From Firmicutes bacterium UBA5499 (GTDB lineage Bacteria; Bacillota; DTU084), in the NCBI GenBank assembly GCA_002426275.1, contig DIPB01000051.1:4176-12410 (forward strand): a stretch of DNA of 8,235 nucleotides. Direction: 5' to 3'. The position numbers were made by a program, and so were the translations under genes. Each line of letters opens with the position of its first letter. Position 1 is the stretch's first letter. The notes under the pieces were generated by a model. That model was not told the DNA's origin and did not search any database. It worked only from the letters and a program-made list of their open reading frames with translations. Below, one piece after another: positions 1 through 4,962 of this stretch.

Positions 1-539
1 GACCAGTTCGTAACGAAGCAAATGAGCCTTTGACATATCCGGAGTTTCAAGAACTTGAAGCGCGTCTTGCAAAGCAGACTCCGGATTCGCTACAGATCTT
101 ATTTGATTTTTACCAAAAACAGGTCGGACTGATGGGACCCGTGCAGGAGGAAAAACTCCGTTATTGGGTGGTAGAACAGGGAATGGACATAGAGGTGATC
201 GTAGCGGCAATTGCCGAAATGATGAAAACGTCTTCTCGCAGAATAGAATATTTGGAAGGAATTTTACGAAATTGGTATAATGAAGGAATCAGGAACCTCG
301 ATCAGCTTACGGCCCAGCGCAAAAGATGGGAAGAAGAGCAGCAGAACAAACGCAGTCAAAAGAGAACCAAGGAGAGCAAAAGAGCGTCGGGGTTCATGAA
401 AAAATTGCCCGGGCAAACTCAGGCGGCTGCAAGCAGTGAAGGTTATGAAGGCGTTGCCAATGCCGGAGCATATAAGCCGGTAGATCCGGAAGCGGTGAAG
501 CGTTGGAAGGAGATGTTCAAAGATGAGTACGGCAGCTAA
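1..539 (+). CDS. DnaD/DnaB_2-domain primosome protein, 5' end outside the window
   Basis: This is the C-terminal part of a DnaD-like replication initiation protein. The frame is open to the window edge, with the first whole codon at position 3. A TTG at 30 has no ribosome binding site before it, so the true start is upstream. The 178 residues visible contain a helical DnaB_2/DnaD domain, roughly from LQILFDFYQKQVGLMGP to ILRNWYNEGIRNLDQ. It carries the family's hallmark pattern of a YLEGILRNWYNEGI segment near its end. A basic, glutamate-rich linker (RKRWEEEQQNKRSQKRTKESKR) and a short conserved-looking tail (DPEAVKRWKEMFKDEYGS) follow. Family members act in the cytoplasm to remodel DNA and help load the replicative helicase. 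The gene overlaps the downstream helicase gene by 17 bases, which suggests translational coupling and joint function. The family call is firm; whether it is the orthologue of B. subtilis DnaB or DnaD cannot be settled without the N-terminus. Confidence 0.8.
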   Translation, partial: PVRNEANEPLTYPEFQELEARLAKQTPDSLQILFDFYQKQVGLMGPVQEEKLRYWVVEQGMDIEVIVAAIAEMMKTSSRRIEYLEGILRNWYNEGIRNLDQLTAQRKRWEEEQQNKRSQKRTKESKRASGFMKKLPGQTQAAASSEGYEGVANAGAYKPVDPEAVKRWKEMFKDEYGS

Positions 540-1905
540 TAAGCTCGTAGAGGCGCCGCAGGACTATGAAATAGAACAGCGGATTTTAGGGATTCTCATC
601 AAACATCCCCAAAAGATGGATACAGCTTTGGACAAGCTCCGTGAATATCACTTCGCTAACCCTACCCACAGGACCATCTTCAAGGCGTTGCTGGATTTAT
701 ATACCAAGCAAGGGAAAGTGAGCTATGTACGCCTTTACGATAAAATCAGACGCGAAAAGCTGCTCTCCGATCCGGAAGCGGCCTTGGTGGCTCTCACAGA
801 GACTGTGGTCACAGGCAGAGAGCTGGAACCTTGCATAGAGCTGTTGCGGGAGGGATATGTCAAGCGTAGGATCCTGGCGGCAACTGAAGAGATTGAACAG
901 ATGATCCTCCGCGAAGAAGAGGAGACAACTGAAAAATATCAAGCTCGGGCTCAGGAAATCATCTTTGCCGCCACCCAAGTGGAAAACAGTTCCGATGAGC
1001 CCAAAGAGCTTTTGGACGTGCTTTCCCGCTGCTATACTAATTTGGTGGAGCGCAAGGAAGGAAAGGTTCCTTACGGTCTTTCCGTGCGTTTCCCTTCAAT
1101 CGATATGTTAACTACGGGATTTAAAAAGAAAGACTTGATCATTCTCGCCGGTAGGCCAAGCATGGGAAAGACCTCTCTGGCCTTAAATTTTGCCGCCAAT
1201 GTGGCGAAACGTCAAATTCCGGTGCTCATTTTCAGCTTGGAGATGGACGATGAGCAAATAGGTGATAGGCTGGTTTTAGGCGAATTGTTCCGCTATCGGG
1301 ATCGTGATGGTAATTTTCTAATTCCTTCCGCTCAATATGCAACTAAGCTTAGTGAAGAACAGTTGAAGCTCACTGAGAAAGTGTACAGCGAACTTTATGA
1401 TCTCCCTATTCAAATCGTGGACCAAAGGGGGCTTACTTCGCTGGATATTCGGGCTAAAGCCAGGAAAATCAAAGCAACCTGTCCCAACTTGGGACTGGTG
1501 GTCATCGATTATTTGCAGCTGATCCGACCGGCTGAAAACGACAAATACAAAAGCTGGGCGCTGCAGGTTGGCGACATCGTTCGCGAGCTGCGAGACCTGG
1601 CGGGGGAAATCAATGTCCCCATTATTCTCCTTTCTCAATTGAACCGGGGGGTGGAGAGCCGCGATAATAAAAGACCTATGATGAGCGATTTGCGCGACAG
1701 CGGTAATATTGAGGAGTTTGCCGACGTTGTGATGTTCGTCTACCGCGATGATTACTATTATCCAGACCAGGCGGAAGAGCGGGGGACAAAAGGGAAAGCG
1801 GAAGTGATCTTCGCCAAGCAGCGCAAAGGAGCTACCGGAACTGCGCTGCTGCGATTCGTCCCGGAGTTTACGCGCTTTGTGGATGAAAGCGATCGGGAGG
1901 CTTAA
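523..1905 (+). CDS. dnaB: replicative DNA helicase, DnaB family (divergent)
   Basis: Hexameric 5'-3' helicase that unwinds DNA ahead of the replisome. The 460 residues show the N-terminal DnaB domain (about 12-115), a linker, and a RecA-like motor domain (about 183-455). Walker A is GRPSMGKTS at 210-218 with K216 and T217. The catalytic glutamate is E240 in IFSLEM, Walker B is VVIDYLQLI with D329, the sensor Gln is Q372 in LLSQLNRG, and the arginine finger is R434 in KQRKGATG. All catalytic residues are present, so it should be active. AAGGAG at 507-512 supports the ATG at 523, inside the upstream gene. Compared with the usual DnaB, the motor entry reads TTGFKKKD instead of TGGLQ-like, Walker A begins AGRP rather than AARP, and the segment after R249 is about eight residues longer than in E. 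coli DnaB. It could therefore be a second, specialised helicase rather than the main one, which often lies beside rplI. Confidence 0.93.
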   Translation: MSTAANKLVEAPQDYEIEQRILGILIKHPQKMDTALDKLREYHFANPTHRTIFKALLDLYTKQGKVSYVRLYDKIRREKLLSDPEAALVALTETVVTGRELEPCIELLREGYVKRRILAATEEIEQMILREEEETTEKYQARAQEIIFAATQVENSSDEPKELLDVLSRCYTNLVERKEGKVPYGLSVRFPSIDMLTTGFKKKDLIILAGRPSMGKTSLALNFAANVAKRQIPVLIFSLEMDDEQIGDRLVLGELFRYRDRDGNFLIPSAQYATKLSEEQLKLTEKVYSELYDLPIQIVDQRGLTSLDIRAKARKIKATCPNLGLVVIDYLQLIRPAENDKYKSWALQVGDIVRELRDLAGEINVPIILLSQLNRGVESRDNKRPMMSDLRDSGNIEEFADVVMFVYRDDYYYPDQAEERGTKGKAEVIFAKQRKGATGTALLRFVPEFTRFVDESDREA

Positions 1906-1906
1906 G

Positions 1907-2104
1907 ATGAGCATTTGGGCGGAGACGGAAAAGTTAAAGCTTAAATTGCTGGCTGCTTACGGACGACTGGCGGACGAAGGGGAGCTTACCGAGGATCAGT
2001 TGCAGCAAATTACAGATTTGCTGGAAGAGATGGATAAATACCAACAAGAGGAGTTTGCAGACAAACTTCGGGAGATCTGCGGCTCTGATCCAAAAATAAA
2101 CTGA
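1907..2104 (+). CDS. 65-residue acidic helical protein of unknown function
   Basis: I do not recognise this small protein. The ATG at 1907 is chosen over an in-frame ATG at 1877 because GGGAGG at 1895-1900 sits six bases before it. The gene then begins one base after the helicase stop codon. The 65 residues contain 16 Asp/Glu against 8 Lys/Arg, one cysteine near the C-terminus, and no membrane segment or signal peptide. Heptad-like leucines through EDQLQQITDLLEEMDKYQQEEF suggest two amphipathic helices, perhaps a helical hairpin. The next gene begins 14 bases after its stop, so it lies within a four-gene run. Position suggests an accessory or adaptor role with the helicase or the reductase, but nothing in the sequence shows which. 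Confidence 0.75.
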   Translation: MSIWAETEKLKLKLLAAYGRLADEGELTEDQLQQITDLLEEMDKYQQEEFADKLREICGSDPKIN

Positions 2105-2118
2105 GCAAGGTGAAATAT

Positions 2119-3225
2119 ATGCAATATCGAGAATTTGGTAAAACGGGCGTCAAGGTTTCACGCTTGGGGTTTGGCGCAATGCGCCTGCCCAAAGACGAAC
2201 AGCAGGCGATTATGGTTCTGATCCGTGCGCTTGAGCTGGGGGTTAACTACATAGATACTGCGCCCGGATATATGGACGGCGACAGCGAAAAGTTTGTTGG
2301 CAAAGCTTTGAAGGGATACCGCGAGCGGGTAGTCCTTTCCACCAAGAACCCAATCGAAGATGCTTCGGGAGACAACTGGCTGCGCCGCTTGGAGAAATCT
2401 CTAAAACGGTTGGATGTGGATTACATTGATTTTTACCACATGTGGAGCATAAGCTGGCAGGTATATCAAGAGAAAATCGCGCGAAAGCACGGGCCGCTTT
2501 GGGCCGCTCAGAAAGCGTTAGCCCAGGGTCTCATTAAACATCTTTCCTTTTCATTTCACGATCGCCCTGAAAACATGATCAAAATCATCGATACCGGCAA
2601 TTTTGAAACTGTACTGTGTCAGTATAACCTTTTGGACAGAGCAAACGAGAAAGCTATGGCTTATGCCAAAGCCAAAGGTTTAGGAGTAGCCATTATGGGT
2701 CCTGTGGGCGGAGGGAGATTAGCAGCTGCTTCTCAAGAAATTGCCAGCCTAATTCCCAGCGGGGTGAAAAGTACGCCGGAGGCCGCTTTACGCTTCGTGC
2801 TTTCTAATCCCAATGTGGATCTGGCGCTTTCTGGAATGGGCAGCATTCAGATGGTGGAGGAGAATGTGGAGGTTGCCTCCAGAGAAATTCCTCTCACAGC
2901 CCAAGAGCGGGCAAGCATTATCGCTATGACCGAGGCCAATCAAAAACTGCGGGCGCTTTATTGTACGGGCTGCAAGTATTGCATGCCTTGTCCCCGGGGC
3001 GTAAATATTCCCAGGAATTTTGAATTGATGAATTATCATCGCGTTTGGGGTCTGACAGATTATGCCAAAGAACAATATCAAGCTTTAAGCCCAATCCAGA
3101 AAGCGGAGCATTGCATTGGTTGCCGCCGCTGCGAGAAAAAATGTCCGCAAAAGCTTTCCATTGCAAGCAAACTAAAAGAGGTGGTCCAAGCCTTAGATCC
3201 TTCGGAAGTTTGCAAGGCGCGGTAG
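2119..3225 (+). CDS. aldo/keto reductase with C-terminal 2x[4Fe-4S] ferredoxin-like domain
   Basis: Predicted cytoplasmic oxidoreductase of the iron-sulfur aldo/keto reductase group (COG1453-type); the substrate is unknown. The 368 residues begin with the AKR barrel (about 1-265). Its catalytic tetrad is complete: D46 and Y51 in YIDTAPGY, K76 in LSTK and H107 in FYHMW. The tail (about 280-345) carries two cysteine sets, C282/C285/C288/C291-Pro and C332/C335/C338/C342-Pro, typical of two [4Fe-4S] clusters. This suggests electron exchange with ferredoxin-like partners, in keeping with an anaerobe. An upstream GTG at 2110 is in frame, but AAGGTG at 2107-2112 lies six bases before the ATG at 2119, so that start is preferred. 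It follows the small acidic gene closely and is the last gene of the run, ending at a strong hairpin. Why it would be cotranscribed with replication genes is unclear. Confidence 0.92.
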   Translation: MQYREFGKTGVKVSRLGFGAMRLPKDEQQAIMVLIRALELGVNYIDTAPGYMDGDSEKFVGKALKGYRERVVLSTKNPIEDASGDNWLRRLEKSLKRLDVDYIDFYHMWSISWQVYQEKIARKHGPLWAAQKALAQGLIKHLSFSFHDRPENMIKIIDTGNFETVLCQYNLLDRANEKAMAYAKAKGLGVAIMGPVGGGRLAAASQEIASLIPSGVKSTPEAALRFVLSNPNVDLALSGMGSIQMVEENVEVASREIPLTAQERASIIAMTEANQKLRALYCTGCKYCMPCPRGVNIPRNFELMNYHRVWGLTDYAKEQYQALSPIQKAEHCIGCRRCEKKCPQKLSIASKLKEVVQALDPSEVCKAR

Positions 3226-3256
3226 AGAAAAGGAGGCCGGAGGCCTCCTTTTCTTA
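3226..3256. terminator. bidirectional intrinsic terminator between convergent genes
   Basis: A perfect 13-bp stem pairs 3226-3238 with 3242-3254 around a GGA loop, and begins directly after the reductase stop codon. On the plus strand the T-rich 3' arm continues as TTTTCTT. On the minus strand the same hairpin is followed by TTTTCTCT. The last base of the hairpin is also the last base of the coat gene's TAA stop codon, so both convergent genes use it with no spare sequence. Confidence 0.9.
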
Positions 3257-3520
3257 TACGATGGTATTAGCTGCAGACTGAGAGAATAGCTGCCGCACTT
3301 GGTTGATTTCTTGCTGCGAGGCATTCTGCGCCGGTTGATAATAGTTTTTCTGGGAGGCCGCTTGGAAGAGCTGATATTGAAATTGTTCATCCTGATCTCG
3401 GATTTGCTGCAAAGCGCTTCTGAGTTGTTGGTTTGAAGTCTCTGCGATTACGTTGGCGTAATTGCTAAGGCTTGCCTTGGTAGAGCACAAGACGTCTGAA
3501 ATCATATCTTTTTCCTGCAT
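3254..3520 (-). CDS. CotF-domain spore coat protein
   Basis: Small spore coat protein of the Coat F family, expected in the mother cell and assembled on the forespore surface. The 88 residues match the family's helical domain over about 4-63, from KDMISDVLCSTKASLSNYAN through ETSNQQLRSALQQI to ASQKNYYQPA. The closing Tyr-Tyr corresponds to the usual 'GWY/GYY' end of the domain. It is very rich in glutamine (18 of 88), with no signal peptide or membrane segment. AGGAGGT at 3528-3534 is a near-perfect ribosome binding site and overlaps the TAG stop of the upstream coat gene, so the two are cotranscribed and probably coupled. The gene ends in the shared bidirectional hairpin. The family assignment is confident; its place in the coat is not shown by sequence. 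Confidence 0.88.
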   Translation of the reverse strand: MQEKDMISDVLCSTKASLSNYANVIAETSNQQLRSALQQIRDQDEQFQYQLFQAASQKNYYQPAQNASQQEINQVRQLFSQSAANTIV

Positions 3521-3532
3521 ACTGCTTACCTC

Positions 3533-3718
3533 CTAGTGAAGAAATGAAATTAATTTATCCTTGGTGCTGCGCGCGGATTGCGCGGATTGCTGCAGCATCT
3601 GCTTTAGCTGCTGATCCTGGCACTGGCTGGCATAGGTCTGCAACTTGTTGCTGGCAGTTTCGTGAGACCCGATGAGCTCCCGCAGATTCTGCAGTTCAAG
3701 TTGGTTCAGGTTTGCCAT
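3533..3718 (-). CDS. small CotF-like companion spore coat protein
   Basis: A 61-residue glutamine-rich helical protein (11 Gln), first gene of the two-gene coat operon. The start is set at the ATG at 3718-3716 (MANLNQLELQ). A GGGAGGTGG ribosome binding site precedes it, and that site would be coding if the longer in-frame start at 3748 were used. The segment YASQCQDQQLKQMLQQ resembles YANVIAETSNQQLRSALQQ in its neighbour, suggesting both derive from a duplicated helical hairpin of the ferritin-like CotF type. It looks like the N-terminal half of a full CotF protein, the downstream gene being the C-terminal half. I saw no convincing sigma-E, -F, -G or -K promoter between it and the divergent tRNA gene. 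Confidence 0.8.
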   Translation of the reverse strand: MANLNQLELQNLRELIGSHETASNKLQTYASQCQDQQLKQMLQQSAQSARSTKDKLISFLH

Positions 3719-3831
3719 CGATCCACCTCCCTTTTTTTTGCTCCTCATTATTGTGTTCTACTGAGATGATTTTTAACCGCGGGTAGAGTTCTAGTTGCTG
3801 GGTTAGCTGGGTTCCCGTTGCTGGTCGCCTC
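3719..3831. other. intergenic region between divergent coat operon and tRNA gene, with short repeats
   Basis: It holds the GGGAGGT ribosome binding site of the coat operon at its left end, preceded on the minus strand by a run of A's. GCTGGGTT occurs twice with a 9-base period (3797-3804 and 3806-3813), and GCTGG occurs again at 3820-3824, just before the -35 box of the tRNA promoter. The coat operon's promoter must be here, but no sporulation-sigma match was good enough to call. Confidence 0.4.
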
Positions 3832-3860
3832 TTGACAACCTGAACGGAAGACTTTATAAT
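3832..3860 (+). promoter_or_regulatory. sigma-A promoter of the tRNA-Val gene
   Basis: TTGACA at 3832-3837 and TATAAT at 3855-3860 are both exact consensus, separated by 17 bases. Transcription should begin near 3867, giving a leader of only about seven bases before the mature tRNA end. This strength is typical of stable-RNA genes. Confidence 0.93.
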
Positions 3861-3873
3861 AGAAATACGTTGT

Positions 3874-3950
3874 GGGGGGGTAGCTCAGCTGGCTAGAGTG
3901 CTACATTGACATTGTAGAGGTCAGCGGTTCGAGCCCGCTCCTCCCCACCA
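3874..3950 (+). tRNA. tRNA-Val (anticodon GAC)
   Basis: A full cloverleaf of 77 bases with the CCA end encoded. The acceptor stem pairs GGGGGGG (3874-3880) with CCTCCCC, including one G-U pair, followed by discriminator A and CCA. The D-stem is GCTC/GAGT and the anticodon stem is CTACA/TGTAG with loop TTGACAT. The anticodon GAC at 3908-3910 reads GUC and GUU valine codons. The T-arm is AGCGG-TTCGAGC-CCGCT. It is a single-gene transcription unit, with its own promoter and terminator, between the coat genes and ytxC. Confidence 0.97.
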
Positions 3951-3982
3951 TTAATTGACTTGACGATTATCAACGTTTGTAG

Positions 3983-4003
3983 ACCGGCATTGCCGGTTTT
4001 TTT
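3983..4003 (+). terminator. intrinsic terminator of the tRNA gene
   Basis: ACCGGC (3983-3988) pairs with GCCGGT (3992-3997) across an ATT loop. Seven T's follow from 3997, then ATTTT. It lies 33 bases after the tRNA CCA end and separates the tRNA from ytxC. Confidence 0.9.
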
Positions 4004-4026
4004 ATTTTAAATCCATTTCTCGTTTT

Positions 4027-4055
4027 GTATACATTTTTTCGCCGGCACATATAAT
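4027..4055 (+). promoter_or_regulatory. putative sigma-E-type sporulation promoter of ytxC
   Basis: GTATACA (4027-4033) and CATATAAT (4048-4055) are separated by 14 bases. The sigma-E consensus is roughly KMATATW, 14-15 bases, then CATACAHT, so the -10 matches seven of eight positions and the -35 five of seven. A sigma-A reading is also possible (TTGTAT at 4025-4030, TATAAT at 4050-4055) but needs a long 19-base spacer. The start of transcription would fall near 4062. Confidence 0.5.
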
Positions 4056-4080
4056 AAATTCGATGAAAGGGAGTGGGGAA

Positions 4081-4905
4081 TTGGTAACTTTAGCCATCGG
4101 TACAGCTAAGACAAACCGATCTGTCACAGAACAGCTGGTCAGCTGCCTGAAGACTGGCGGCTTAGAAATAGAAGTCTCGAACTTGGGGCAGTGGATTTTT
4201 TTAGGCTGCAAACAGACCGGCACGGAATTTGAATCTAATCTGTTGCGGGCCTTTGTGGCGGACGCAGTTTCCGATCTGTTGGTTGGCGTGCAGCAAAGAC
4301 AGCTGATAGAAGGAATTCTGCGCCGTCATTATAAATGGTTTACAGCGACAGAAAGGGAACAACTAATAAGTAGAAGCAGCGAAATCTTAAATTGTGATTC
4401 GCAGACTGGCGAAGAAGACCAAAGGCGCAGGCGTCAGCGGAGAAACTTAGTGTATATGAGGTTGATGGAATGTTTGGCGGGAAGACCGCAGATTGTATTG
4501 GAAGGCTTTGTGCGCTTCCGGTTGAAGGAATACTATCGTGAACTGAAGTTGGCTGTAGACTTGGCAGTGGAAGAATTCATGGCGGATCAGGAATATCGCG
4601 ATTTTATCTTGCTTCTTCGTTCTTTCGTTGATATTCAGACGCCTCTGTTTGAACGGGTACACGTGATTTATAAAAACGATTCTTATTTGTTATTAGATGG
4701 AAACGGTGCGGAACTGCCGGCAGAATATCTTGAAGAATCGTTGCCGGGAATGGAGCCTGAAGATCTATTGCTCAGCAACCTGATCACTTTGGCGCCAAAA
4801 TCGCTAGTCCTCCATCTGCCGCCGGAGAAGGAGATTGTAGAGACCGTCAAACAAGTATTTCAGGAGCAGGTAACCGTTTGTTCCGGCTGCGATCTTTGCA
4901 CGTAG
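4081..4905 (+). CDS. ytxC: sporulation protein YtxC family
   Basis: YtxC-family protein, linked to sporulation in Firmicutes; the biochemical role is not established. The start is placed at TTG 4081, with AGGGAG at 4068-4073 seven bases upstream. The longer ATG at 4063 has no ribosome binding site and would sit almost at the predicted transcription start. The 274-residue product is near the usual family length. Recognisable segments are YKWFTATEREQL (about 84-95), a basic RRRRQRR run (about 115-121), the family signature EGFVRFRLKEYYREL (about 141-155), and LLRSFVDIQTP (about 178-188). The C-terminus ends in CSGCDLC (C267, C270, C273), a possible metal site. No signal peptide or clear membrane segment is visible. 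Location near thrS and near a DnaB_2-domain gene matches the B. subtilis neighbourhood and supports the call. The pseudokinase promoter follows directly after the stop. Confidence 0.85.
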   Translation: MVTLAIGTAKTNRSVTEQLVSCLKTGGLEIEVSNLGQWIFLGCKQTGTEFESNLLRAFVADAVSDLLVGVQQRQLIEGILRRHYKWFTATEREQLISRSSEILNCDSQTGEEDQRRRRQRRNLVYMRLMECLAGRPQIVLEGFVRFRLKEYYRELKLAVDLAVEEFMADQEYRDFILLLRSFVDIQTPLFERVHVIYKNDSYLLLDGNGAELPAEYLEESLPGMEPEDLLLSNLITLAPKSLVLHLPPEKEIVETVKQVFQEQVTVCSGCDLCT

Positions 4906-4910
4906 AATGC

Positions 4911-4939
4911 TACACTTTCCCCCTGCCCTGTGCTATAAT
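4911..4939 (+). promoter_or_regulatory. extended -10 promoter of the pseudokinase gene
   Basis: TGC followed by TATAAT at 4934-4939 is an extended -10 element with exact consensus. The -35 at 4911-4916 (TACACT) matches TTGACA at only three positions, at 17-base spacing. Transcription would begin near 4946, just before the ribosome binding site. No terminator lies between ytxC and this promoter, so readthrough from ytxC is also likely. Confidence 0.65.
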
Positions 4940-4954
4940 ATTACCAACAGGGGG
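4919..4954. repeat. inverted repeat centred on the pseudokinase -10 box
   Basis: CCCCCTG (4919-4925) and CAGGGGG (4948-4954) are perfect inverted arms separated by 22 bases. Their centre at 4936.5 coincides with the centre of the TATAAT box. The right arm contains the ribosome binding site. It could be an operator dyad, or, in readthrough transcripts, a stem that hides the ribosome binding site. Confidence 0.45.
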
Positions 4955-4962
4955 GAATGGCG

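Noticed and set aside
30..32. TTG as start of the DnaD-like gene
   Set aside because: The frame is open to the window edge, no ribosome binding site precedes this TTG, and family members have more N-terminal sequence.
1481..1495. Palindrome GTCCCAA-C-TTGGGAC inside the helicase gene
   Set aside because: It lies in codons just before the Walker B motif, has no promoter or T-run near it, and a short palindrome of this size is expected by chance.
1318..1914. 198-codon open frame antisense to the helicase gene
   Set aside because: It lies fully opposite the conserved helicase motor domain, has no ribosome binding site or recognisable domain, and is explained by codon bias of the real gene.
3045..3281. 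78-codon plus-strand frame across the end of the reductase gene
   Set aside because: It covers the iron-sulfur coding region and the terminator in another frame and has no ribosome binding site.
3719..3790. Sporulation-sigma promoter for the coat operon
   Set aside because: Candidates such as CATCTCAGTA and GGTTAAAAAT on the minus strand each fit a sporulation -10 only partly and have no matching -35 box.
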